Source: Peptococcaceae bacterium
GTDB taxonomy: Bacteria; Bacillota; Peptococcia; Peptococcales; Peptococcaceae
Length of the DNA stretch: 40,063 bases
Reading direction: 5' to 3'
Assembly (NCBI GenBank): GCA_900756555.1
Contig: CAAEKP010000016.1
Location: forward strand, 1-40,063
The notes under the pieces were generated by a model that was not told the DNA's origin, made no database searches, and saw nothing but the letters and a program-made list of their open reading frames with translations. Positions 7,853 through 14,268 of this stretch are shown here, in pieces. Each line of letters starts with the position of its first letter. Position 1 is the stretch's first letter. The position numbers and the translations under genes are program-made.

Positions 7853-8311
7853 TCAGCATTTGTCACTTCTTTTCAATGTGATAACTGCATGGCATAGCAA
7901 GCCAAATACAAGAGCAAAGCAGCCACCGCCAAACAATGATGCGCCCCATCCTGCACTCGACATTGTCAGCAAACCGCCAACAAAGAAAATACCAAGGCCA
8001 AAAAAAATACCAACAGCATAAAAGAGCCCAATTGCCATATCGTACTTATTAAACTGTCGTTTTTCCCTTTCTTCACACGCTTCCATTTTTGTTATTACCT
8101 CCTTCGCAAAATCGTCCATGTGGACGCCAAAAAGAAAACAAATTTTTTTCAACGTATTTAAATCAGGTTCATTGACATCTCTCTCCCAATTTGATAATGC
8201 CTGCCGGGTGACATTCAATTCCTCGGCCAGTTCTTCCTGTGTCATTCCTGCTTGTGTTCGCAGATGACGTATTTGCTTCCCTGTTGTAATCTCCGTCTGT
8301 TCCTGGTTCAA
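7853..8311 (-). CDS. Membrane-anchored XRE-family transcriptional regulator
   Basis: A 152-residue protein with an N-terminal Cro/C1-type helix-turn-helix (GKQIRHLRTQAGMTQEELAEELNVTRQALSNWERD, about residues 11-45) and two hydrophobic helices near the C-terminus (about 92-115 and 120-142). This places the DNA-binding domain at the cytoplasmic face of the membrane. The start is TTG at 8311, chosen because GAGGAGGAAC lies just before it. Such proteins usually control nearby genes, but the target is not known. Upstream DNA carries two short hairpins (8352-8367, 8376-8392) that could be operators. Confidence 0.9.
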   Translation of the reverse strand: MNQEQTEITTGKQIRHLRTQAGMTQEELAEELNVTRQALSNWERDVNEPDLNTLKKICFLFGVHMDDFAKEVITKMEACEEREKRQFNKYDMAIGLFYAVGIFFGLGIFFVGGLLTMSSAGWGASLFGGGCFALVFGLLCHAVITLKRSDKC

Positions 8312-8351
8312 AATAGTTCCTCCTCTCTGATACTGATTTTAGCAACGCTAT

Positions 8352-8392
8352 TACGCAATAGCAAGCAACGAGCACTTGCATTGCGCAAGTAA
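8352..8392. repeat. Two short inverted repeats upstream of the XRE gene
   Basis: GCTATT-ACGC-AATAGC and ACTTGC-ATTGC-GCAAGT follow each other closely. They lie 40-80 bp upstream of the XRE start and are possible operator sites; this is inference from position only. Confidence 0.35.
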
Positions 8393-8473
8393 TAAGCCAA
8401 TGACGCACTACTTCTTTACTATTTTGATAGCAAAGCACTAAGCAGCTTTAAAAATATATGTTTCCGATATGAG

Positions 8474-8515
8474 ATATGCCGATATAGTCTGTAACTACAG
8501 GTTATATCGGCATAT
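8474..8515. repeat. 42-bp near-perfect hairpin
   Basis: ATATGCCGATATA (8474-8486) pairs with TATATCGGCATAT (8503-8515), and CTGTA / TACAG continue the stem inside; the two intervening GT positions can pair as G-U wobbles in RNA. This gives a stem of about 20 bp with a 2-4 base loop, followed by AAAAATTTTTG. It lies between the XRE gene and the end of the 8573-9154 gene; no gene is visible in 8393-8572. Confidence 0.7.
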
Positions 8516-8553
8516 AAAAATTTTTGAAGAGATAAGCAAAATCATATTTAATT

Positions 8554-8588
8554 TTCTACACACAACAACAAATTATTTACCGGGAAAT
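8554..8588 (+). repeat. 35-bp exact direct repeat, copy 1
   Basis: Identical to 10400-10434. It begins TTCTACACACAACAAC and ends with the candidate NBS. Both copies sit at the 3' ends of minus-strand genes but are read in different frames there. Confidence 0.85.
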
Positions 8589-9154
8589 GATTCTCGAATC
8601 AGTGTTGCCGCACGCTCACTGTCCAACAAAGATTTTTCTGCTGCATCATCACCAATATAAAACAAAGCTACCGCACCATCATAGCGCAATAATAAATGAT
8701 TGCCCAGCCAGTATGTTTCTTTAGCACCATAATCATAAATTGTTTCTGTACGTGTTCCACACGCCCCACGCAACAAATATTCTTTCCAACTCAATAAAAA
8801 CGGTAGATGTGATTCCCATACTTGGTACTGAAGTGTAACAACATGCCGTGCCGCTTCAGCATCATCCGCAAAAGATTCAATGTAACGGCTGCGATCAGCA
8901 AAAGGCATATCAAACACAACATGACGCGTATAATAATATTCCAGTGGTTCGACTCCTAACGCTTCTAAACTTACTGGAAAACCAGTTGTATCGGCTGCTT
9001 CTATCTGACGATATCGCCAATCATCCGTTGGACTTTCTGTATGATATGGCACGATTGCCAGCAGGGATATCAACACACCAGCACAAAACAATACCACTAC
9101 TGCCCCAACCGTCCAAGCAAAAAAAGAACCTACTGTTTGAATAAAACTTTTCAT
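8573..9154 (-). CDS. Membrane-anchored protein, unknown function
   Basis: A 193-residue protein with one long N-terminal hydrophobic segment (VGSFFAWTVGAVVVLFCAGVLISLLAIVPY, about residues 7-36) and a large soluble remainder that I do not recognise. The segment has a short basic lead, so it may be a signal anchor with the rest outside. AGAGGCGGCG precedes the ATG. It follows the sigma-factor and anti-sigma genes on the same strand with an 17-bp gap, so it is probably the third gene of that operon and could be the effector or a sensor. Its last codons and stop lie in a candidate Noc-binding site and in a 35-bp repeat. Confidence 0.85.
   Translation of the reverse strand: MKSFIQTVGSFFAWTVGAVVVLFCAGVLISLLAIVPYHTESPTDDWRYRQIEAADTTGFPVSLEALGVEPLEYYYTRHVVFDMPFADRSRYIESFADDAEAARHVVTLQYQVWESHLPFLLSWKEYLLRGACGTRTETIYDYGAKETYWLGNHLLLRYDGAVALFYIGDDAAEKSLLDSERAATLIRESFPGK
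8574..8587. promoter_or_regulatory. Candidate Noc-binding site (NBS)
   Basis: ATTTACCGGGAAAT, one mismatch from the Noc-binding consensus ATTTCCCGGGAAAT described for Bacillus subtilis. It overlaps the stop codon of the 8573-9154 gene and lies at the end of a 35-bp segment (8554-8588) repeated exactly at 10400-10434. Confidence 0.6.
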
Positions 9155-9171
9155 GCAATTCGCCGCCTCTC

Positions 9172-9735
9172 TTAACTATGATACAAATAATAAATTGCCA
9201 CTAAAATTGCTGTTGGAATCTGTGCAGCCACAAAAACAAATAAAACTGCCGGAAAAAATCCTGTAATAGACACAATTGCAGCCATTCCCCGCACGGTATC
9301 CACCATACCTATCAATCCAAAAAGAAGTGGTAGAATAACGCCCCATTTTTTATTTTCTCTACTAACCAACACAGACTGCAATATAATTAGAAATAATAAC
9401 AAACAAGTGGCGGATAGGATTGATTCCGACAACAAAATATCTTGTCCGATAACACACTCCCAGAACGCTATCACCTGCTTCGTTTGCACAAAACCGAAAA
9501 ATAAAAAACACAAGAGTATCCCCACCAAGCCATAATGAAAACGGGATTTCCAACTCCTTACCGCAGTTCTTTGCACTATAGCATTCTGCTTAATTCGTCG
9601 CAGTAAATAATTTATCTGTTGTTCAAATTCCGGTGAAAATGCATGATGGCAGTATTCTTCTGCTGGCAACTGTGCCAATAGATAATCTTGCGCCTCAATC
9701 GCCGCCTTGCACAATGCATCATCCGTGATTCTCAT
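9172..9735 (-). CDS. Probable anti-sigma factor, membrane protein
   Basis: A 187-residue protein. The N-terminal ~60 residues are cytoplasmic and include LAQLPAEE....FSPEFEQQINYLLRRIK, a pattern seen in clostridial anti-sigma proteins encoded after ECF sigma factors. Four hydrophobic segments follow (about 70-88, 104-122, 130-150, 155-183). The start ATG overlaps the sigma-factor stop by 4 bp and has AGAGGAGGTG before it, so the two are translationally coupled. Role inferred: membrane-bound sequestering of the sigma factor. I see no zinc-binding HxxxCxxC motif, so the mechanism is not the classic ZAS type. Confidence 0.7.
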   Translation of the reverse strand: MRITDDALCKAAIEAQDYLLAQLPAEEYCHHAFSPEFEQQINYLLRRIKQNAIVQRTAVRSWKSRFHYGLVGILLCFLFFGFVQTKQVIAFWECVIGQDILLSESILSATCLLLFLIILQSVLVSRENKKWGVILPLLFGLIGMVDTVRGMAAIVSITGFFPAVLFVFVAAQIPTAILVAIYYLYHS

Positions 9736-10271
9736 TGCGGCACCTCCTCTAATAATCGCCGTAATTTTCGTTTTCCGCGGCTCATTAACTTTTCTACCTT
9801 ATCAATCGTGTAACCTAACAAAGCTGCAATCTCTTTATTGCTATAACCACCGGCATATTTTAACAAAATTGCTTGCCGATATGGTAATGGTAATTGCAAA
9901 ATTGCCTTAGCCAGCGCACTGCCTGTCCAATCTATTAAATCTGCGTCATCTGCCACTTGTTCTATTTCATCCATCGGCACATTTTGACTGCATTCACGCT
10001 GCCATTTGCGATACAAATCAATGGCAGTACATTCCAGTATGCGCATCACCAATGCTTTGGTGCGCGGTGATATAACTTCGTCCACTTTGTTCATATTCTG
10101 TGCAATCTCCAACAATGCTGTACCCACAGCATCCTCAGCCAACATTTTTTCTGGCAACAATTGTTTCGCCCGATAAAACATCAAATCACGATAGGCATGA
10201 TATAGTCGTTCAAATTTATCCTGCGCTGCCTCGCCCTCTATCATGGCAAGATAAATACTTAGTCGCCGCAC
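9732..10271 (-). CDS. ECF-type RNA polymerase sigma factor
   Basis: About 179 residues with the region 2 core (FERLYHAYRDLMFYRAKQLLPEKMLAEDAVGTALLEIAQNM) and region 4 helix-turn-helix (LPLPYRQAILLKYAGGYSNKEIAALLGYTIDKVEKLMSRGKRKLRRLL), hence a small sigma-70 family factor directing RNA polymerase to a specific regulon. The best start is GTG at 10271 with AAGGG at proper spacing; another GTG at 10295 is possible. The gene overlaps the following anti-sigma-like gene by 4 bp. Self-regulation by an upstream promoter is usual in the family but no clear promoter was assigned here. Confidence 0.9.
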   Translation of the reverse strand: MRRLSIYLAMIEGEAAQDKFERLYHAYRDLMFYRAKQLLPEKMLAEDAVGTALLEIAQNMNKVDEVISPRTKALVMRILECTAIDLYRKWQRECSQNVPMDEIEQVADDADLIDWTGSALAKAILQLPLPYRQAILLKYAGGYSNKEIAALLGYTIDKVEKLMSRGKRKLRRLLEEVPQ

Positions 10272-10344
10272 CTCACTCACATCCCTTCTATACACTATAT
10301 CGAATTAGAAAACTAATTTCGGACAAAATTAAAAATATTTAATA

Positions 10345-10376
10345 AAAAACGCTCATTACAATTTGCAACGAGCGAA
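10345..10376 (-). terminator. Terminator of the YjbR-like gene
   Basis: On the minus strand CGCTCGTT pairs with AATGAGCG and is followed by TTTTTTATT. It lies downstream of the gene ending at 10423 and upstream of the sigma gene. Confidence 0.7.
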
Positions 10377-10399
10377 TTTATTTTAAACTACATCTTAAA

Positions 10400-10434
10400 T
10401 TCTACACACAACAACAAATTATTTACCGGGAAAT
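10400..10434 (+). repeat. 35-bp exact direct repeat, copy 2
   Basis: Identical to 8554-8588; see that entry. It ends with the candidate NBS at 10420-10433 and overlaps the stop codon of the YjbR-like gene. Confidence 0.85.
10420..10433. promoter_or_regulatory. Candidate Noc-binding site (NBS)
   Basis: ATTTACCGGGAAAT, one mismatch from ATTTCCCGGGAAAT. On the minus strand it gives the codons Ile-Ser-Arg-stop of the YjbR-like gene. Confidence 0.6.
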
Positions 10435-10773
10435 ATTTTTCCCTTTGGGCGCAGTCAGTCGATAACTCTCGCCAATCATATCACGAATGTCTGATTCATC
10501 CACCGTGCCGTTTAAAAGAATGGAGTTCCAATGCTCCTTGTTCATGTGATAGGCGGGAATCACCGCTTCATACTTTTGCCGCCAAAACTCCCGCCAGCCC
10601 GGTCCACATTTCACATTAATCCAAATGCATCCTTGCCGCTGAAACACACAGGCAAATATTTTTTTATTTTTGCGGTGCCGCATCACCGTCCAGTTCTCAT
10701 CATGAAACGGATAGTCCTCATACACATCAGCCAGCTGCATACAGCAGGCAATCGCTTCCTCACGGGTGCGCAT
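10423..10773 (-). CDS. MmcQ/YjbR family protein
   Basis: About 116 residues from ATG at 10773 (AGAAGGGGGGG before it; upstream in-frame starts lack a ribosome site). The sequence EEAIACCMQLADVYEDYPF..ENWTVMRHRKNKKIFACVFQRQGCIWINVKCGP is typical of the MmcQ/YjbR (CyaY-like fold) family, with the C-terminal YHMNKEHWNSILLNG segment also characteristic. These are small cytoplasmic proteins of uncertain, possibly DNA-binding, function. It is a single-gene unit. Downstream lies a terminator at 10345-10376; upstream lies a pair of structured repeats. Confidence 0.9.
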   Translation of the reverse strand: MRTREEAIACCMQLADVYEDYPFHDENWTVMRHRKNKKIFACVFQRQGCIWINVKCGPGWREFWRQKYEAVIPAYHMNKEHWNSILLNGTVDESDIRDMIGESYRLTAPKGKNISR

Positions 10774-10827
10774 AATGATTCCCCCCCCTTCTTTCATCAC
10801 CGTAATAAATATCAAGACGATGGAAAT

Positions 10828-10922
10828 TTTATTCAGAGCAAGGCGGCTTTGAAAATGGTGAAGTGAGGCTATACAAAAGTATGCGAACGAACCATTTTCA
10901 AAACAACGCAGCCATAAATAAA
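10828..10922 (+). repeat. Nested-hairpin repeat, copy R1
   Basis: Inner arms TGAAAATGG (10850-10858) and CCATTTTCA (10892-10900) enclose a small ATAC/GTAT hairpin. Conserved connectors GGCGGCTT (10842-10849), GTGAGGC (10863-10869), GCGAACGAA (10883-10891) and AAACAAC (10901-10907) are shared with R2 and R3. Outer arms TTTATT / AATAAA are weaker. No coding frame explains it. Confidence 0.7.
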
Positions 10923-10934
10923 GTTAACACACAA

Positions 10935-11056
10935 ACGACATTTGATTTTTTTCGTCTGACTAGGCGGCTTTCAAATTTTTGCAGCGTGGCGTACTAATAG
11001 TACGCGAGCAAGGAAATTTGAAAACAACAACGTCAGACGGAAAAAAGATATGTCGT
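10935..11056 (+). repeat. Nested-hairpin repeat, copy R2
   Basis: Four tiers of pairing: ACGACAT / ATGTCGT at the ends (10935-10941, 11050-11056), CGTCTGAC / GTCAGACG (10953-10960, 11032-11039), TCAAATTT / AAATTTGA (10971-10978, 11014-11021) and GCGTAC / GTACGC at the tip. The connectors GGCGGCTT (10963-10970) and AAACAAC (11022-11028) match R1 and R3. Its right end touches the stop codon of the 11056-11613 gene, so it may act as terminator for it. Confidence 0.75.
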
Positions 11057-11613
11057 CACAGAAGATGCTTCACCTTTTTATAACACCCTGCCACCCTCTC
11101 ATCCCTGAACTCCGCCGCCAACCGATTGTGCAGTTCCTGTTTGTCTTTACTCTTGCGCACACAATCGGTGACCACAGCAGCAATCGTTTTGTCTGCAAAT
11201 AATTTTTCAACCTGCGCGGTCAATGGGTCCTTTTCCTCAGATTGAACCGTGTCCGGCGCATCAATCATATCCAACTGTGACACATTGATTTGCCGCTCTG
11301 CCCAAAACTTCACCACATTGCAAAATCCATTGTCTTTGCTCACAATATAAAAAGTTTCGGCCGGATGCTGCGCAATCAGATAGCCCAAATAGGTTACTAG
11401 CTGAAAGTCCAGGCCATTCTTCTTACAGCAGGCATCCACGCGAATATACTGCACCTTTGCCGCCGACGCATTGATGCGCTGATGCAAATCAAAGGTAAGC
11501 CGATCTGCATAGTCGCTGTAAAAAATAATCACTTCATCGCTGCTGTGCAATAACTCCACGCCCTGCATACCGTCATTGTTTACGTTTTCATAATCAATAA
11601 AATAAAATGCCAT
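11056..11613 (-). CDS. PIN-like domain protein, possible RNase
   Basis: A 185-residue protein starting MAFYFIDYENVNNDG, followed by DEVIIFYSDYADRL, then GLDFQLVTYLGYLI (near 70) and FYIVSKDNGFCNVVKFW (near 92). The early Asp, the mid Asp and the SKDNGF Asp are the pattern of acidic residues in PIN-like / NYN-type nuclease domains. The C-terminal ~55 residues are basic and unassigned. AAAGGAGAATTGCT precedes the ATG. It stands alone on the minus strand, divergent from the Map operon. RNA cleavage is inferred from the fold family; no antitoxin gene lies next to it. Confidence 0.8.
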   Translation of the reverse strand: MAFYFIDYENVNNDGMQGVELLHSSDEVIIFYSDYADRLTFDLHQRINASAAKVQYIRVDACCKKNGLDFQLVTYLGYLIAQHPAETFYIVSKDNGFCNVVKFWAERQINVSQLDMIDAPDTVQSEEKDPLTAQVEKLFADKTIAAVVTDCVRKSKDKQELHNRLAAEFRDERVAGCYKKVKHLL

Positions 11614-11763
11614 AGCAATTCTCCTTTGCTGAAAATTTTCTTATCTTCAGTTTAGCATCTGCCATCAGCTTTGTCGAGAGCAATCCTGTCTTGTCATGGC
11701 GAGCGATTGTTTTATTCCCGCCTTGCAAATACATCTTAAATAAATTTAGCAAAACGGTATTTT

Positions 11764-11777
11764 ATTTCCCGGAAAAT
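11764..11777. promoter_or_regulatory. Candidate Noc-binding site (NBS)
   Basis: ATTTCCCGGAAAAT, one mismatch from ATTTCCCGGGAAAT. It lies in the divergent gap between the PIN-like gene and map. The flanking AATTTGT to 11784 also matches the other two NBS candidates in inverted orientation. Confidence 0.55.
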
Positions 11778-11811
11778 AATTTGTAAAAAATGAATCGGTT
11801 TCCTTCCTTTC

Positions 11812-11840
11812 GTGACAAGCGACAATTTTTATTGTATAAT
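11812..11840 (+). promoter_or_regulatory. Promoter of the map operon
   Basis: GTGACA (11812-11817), 17-bp spacer, TATAAT (11835-11840). This is a near-ideal housekeeping (SigA) promoter 45 bp upstream of the map start. Confidence 0.75.
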
Positions 11841-11884
11841 AATTTGATGAACTAAATTCTATTAAAGAAAGAGCGTGACAAATT

Positions 11885-12754
11885 ATGAGTATTGGCCGTA
11901 ATGAACCTTGCTGGTGCGGCAGTGGCCTGAAATATAAAAAGTGCCATCTTGATTTTGATAATAAAATTGCAACTTATGCGCTGAAAGGGTTTGAAGTGCC
12001 GGATTTTGAATCCATCCGCACCATCAAAGAACTGGAAGGCATTCGCGCCAGCGCGGACATTAACACTGCCGTGCTGGATCTGGTAGCAAAAAATATTCAT
12101 GTGGGAATGAGTACCGGCGAAATTGACCGCTTGATTCATGATTTCACCGTTGCGCAGGGCGCAATTCCTGCGGATTTAAACTATGAAGGCTATCCAAAAA
12201 GCGTTTGCACCTCCATCAATAATGAAATCTGCCATGGGATTCCATCGGACGATATTATTTTAAAAGAAGGCGACATTGTTAATGTGGATGTCTCCACCAT
12301 TTTCAAAGGCTTCTATTCCGACGCCTCCCGCATGTTCACCATCGGCAAAGTTTCTCCAGAACGGCAGCGTTTGGTGGACGTGGCCAAAGAATGTTTGGAC
12401 GCAGGGCTGGCTGCCATTCGTCCGTGGGGCTTTCTGGGCGATGTGGGCGCTGCGGTGCAGGAACACGCAGAAGCTAACGGCTACTCTGTGGTTACTAAAT
12501 TTGGCGGTCACGGCTGCGGCGTAGAATTTCACGAGGAACCATTTGTGGCGCACGTGGGCAAACGAGGCACAGGCTGTCTGCTGGTGCCAGGCATGACCTT
12601 TACCGTGGAGCCTATGATTAATGCAGGCGGGCCAGATTTATTTATTGATGAAGACAACGGCTGGACGGTTTACACCAAAGACGGAAAAGATTCTGCCCAG
12701 TGGGAGCATTTAGTGCTGGTTACAGAGGACGGTTTTGAAATCCTGAGTTACTGA
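11885..12754 (+). CDS. map: Methionine aminopeptidase type I with N-terminal SEC-C motif
   Basis: Removes the initiator methionine from nascent proteins using a dinuclear metal centre. The 289-residue protein starts with a zinc-binding SEC-C motif (Cys9, Cys11, Cys20, His21 in NEPCWCGSGLKYKKCH), then the catalytic pita-bread domain: HGIPSDDIILKEGDIVNVDVS with the metal-ligand Asp, DASRMFTIG, GHGCGVEFHEEP and the late TVEPMI Glu. SEC-C fusions help such enzymes associate with ribosomes in related families. ATG at 11885; a promoter lies at 11812-11840. The next gene starts 19 bp after it, so it heads a three-gene operon with 12774-13118 and the GGDEF gene. Confidence 0.95.
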   Translation: MSIGRNEPCWCGSGLKYKKCHLDFDNKIATYALKGFEVPDFESIRTIKELEGIRASADINTAVLDLVAKNIHVGMSTGEIDRLIHDFTVAQGAIPADLNYEGYPKSVCTSINNEICHGIPSDDIILKEGDIVNVDVSTIFKGFYSDASRMFTIGKVSPERQRLVDVAKECLDAGLAAIRPWGFLGDVGAAVQEHAEANGYSVVTKFGGHGCGVEFHEEPFVAHVGKRGTGCLLVPGMTFTVEPMINAGGPDLFIDEDNGWTVYTKDGKDSAQWEHLVLVTEDGFEILSY

Positions 12755-12773
12755 TTAGGAGGCGCTGAACATC

Positions 12774-13118
12774 ATGTTTTATGAAAAAGATGCGTTCAAA
12801 CAATTAAAAAAGCAAACCTCCCGCGACTGCGTGGTCTGCATTGGCAAATGCAAAGGCCATAAAGATATCACCGAACAAGAGCCGGTCAGCATTATCATTG
12901 CCGATAAAGGAATCTTTCTGGAACGCGCCAAAGGGCAGGATGCTATTGTGCGGATGGAACAGATCACTGCATATAAGCAATCGGAAAACACCTTGCAGTT
13001 TCGCACTACTGACGCGGCAGCAAAAAAACTGATGCTGATTATCAGCAGTCAGCACAACCGCGATAAGGCCTGCAAAATTTTAAACAAGTATATGACACGG
13101 GAGGGCGAATTATCTTGA
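12774..13118 (+). CDS. Small cytoplasmic protein, unknown function
   Basis: A 114-residue protein, mixed charge, without membrane segments. It contains two closely spaced cysteines (DCVVCIGKCKGH) that could bind metal, and the central part VSIIIADKGIFLERAKGQDAIVRMEQITAYKQSENTLQFRT resembles a small PH-like beta fold, though this is only impression. TTAGGAGG precedes the ATG. It overlaps the GGDEF gene by 4 bp and follows map by 19 bp, so the three are one operon. I do not recognise the family. Confidence 0.8.
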   Translation: MFYEKDAFKQLKKQTSRDCVVCIGKCKGHKDITEQEPVSIIIADKGIFLERAKGQDAIVRMEQITAYKQSENTLQFRTTDAAAKKLMLIISSQHNRDKACKILNKYMTREGELS

Positions 13119-14101
13119 ACTCCGAAAATTACATTGAACAGGCAAAACAATTTACCAAAGATTTATGGCATTCTTATCTTTCGTTCCCGGAAACTGAGAC
13201 GGAACTTAATGCATTTATTCAATGTTTTACACCTCAGGCAACGGTAATCGGCACTGGCAAACATGAATTTTATCAGAATCGGGACGCTTTTTTAGAAGGA
13301 TTAAATAAAGACCTGGAGGAATCCGGGCTGGATTTGTTTGAAGTGCACGATGAATGGTATCAGGCGGTATCACTGGGGCATTCTTTTTATTTAGCCTACG
13401 GCACTCTCTGGGTGCAGGAAAAGCCTGTGCCGGGCAAAACACTGCTGGTGGATATGGACACACGCTTCACGCTACTGTTGGAACGACGCGACGACAGCTT
13501 TGTGGTACATCATGTACATCACTCGCTGCCTTATCTTTATCAGCAGGAGGACGAATATTATCCCAAAACATTTGTTAATCAGGCCGAGGAAGCCATCCGG
13601 CGGGCAGATTTTTTAGAGCGTCAGGTAGAAATTGATTTGTTGACAGGTTTGTACAACCGCGTCTACACCGAACAACACATCAACACTCTGCTGAAAAAAG
13701 ATTTTCATGGCGTATTTTTTGTGCTTGACCTGGACGACTTTAAACAAGTGAACGATACATTAGGCCACCTGAAAGGCGATCAGATTTTAAAACGGTTTGC
13801 CCAATTACTGAAAGAAATTTTTCCTGCCAACGCCATCATCGGTCGCGTCGGCGGCGATGAGTTTATCATCTTCATTCCCAATATTTCGCCAGTAACAGCA
13901 GAGCAACTGGCGCAAACTTTGATTGCGCGCTATCGAGAATTTTTGCAGCAATTTGACCTGCCCATCAGCTGCTCTATCGGGCTGGCATTGCCCAATCGCT
14001 TCTCTCACTTTGAAAATTTGTATCACAGCGCCGACAAAGCGTTATACTACGCCAAACGGCAAGGCAAGCAAAAATTTTCATGGTTTCAGAAGAACACATG
14101 A
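13115..14101 (+). CDS. Diguanylate cyclase with N-terminal SnoaL/NTF2-like domain
   Basis: A 328-residue cytoplasmic protein. The C-terminal half has DLLTGLYNRVYTEQHI, DLDDFKQVNDTLGHLKGDQIL and the intact GGDEF signature (residues 246-250 in GRVGGDEFIIF), so it should make cyclic di-GMP from two GTP. No RxxD inhibitory site is present five residues before GGDEF. The N-terminal ~160 residues (TELNAFIQCFTPQATVIGTGKHEFYQNRDAFLEGL..VVHHVHHSLP) look like an NTF2/SnoaL-type fold that may sense a small molecule. The start is TTG at 13115 with GGGAGGGCG upstream, overlapping the previous gene by 4 bp. A terminator follows at 14131-14168. Confidence 0.92.
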   Translation: MNSENYIEQAKQFTKDLWHSYLSFPETETELNAFIQCFTPQATVIGTGKHEFYQNRDAFLEGLNKDLEESGLDLFEVHDEWYQAVSLGHSFYLAYGTLWVQEKPVPGKTLLVDMDTRFTLLLERRDDSFVVHHVHHSLPYLYQQEDEYYPKTFVNQAEEAIRRADFLERQVEIDLLTGLYNRVYTEQHINTLLKKDFHGVFFVLDLDDFKQVNDTLGHLKGDQILKRFAQLLKEIFPANAIIGRVGGDEFIIFIPNISPVTAEQLAQTLIARYREFLQQFDLPISCSIGLALPNRFSHFENLYHSADKALYYAKRQGKQKFSWFQKNT

Positions 14102-14130
14102 TGTTGACTATCATACAATTCTGTCACAAA

Positions 14131-14168
14131 AAACGGACACAGCACAACAAGGCTGCGTCCGTTTTTTT
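14131..14168 (+). terminator. Terminator of the map-GGDEF operon
   Basis: ACGGAC..AGC pairs with GCT..GTCCGT around an AC-rich loop and is followed by TTTTTTT. Confidence 0.85.
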
Positions 14169-14268
14169 GTGCTGTATCCGCGCCTGCTTTCATTGAATTG
14201 TTTCCCGCTTTATGGTATTCTATAGAAGTATATATTTTATTTCAAGCAGAAGGGGGAGATTTGCTGTA

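Noticed and set aside
13190..13207. TTCCCGGAAAC inside the GGDEF gene as a further NBS
   Set aside because: About four of fourteen positions differ from consensus; too weak next to the three one-mismatch sites.
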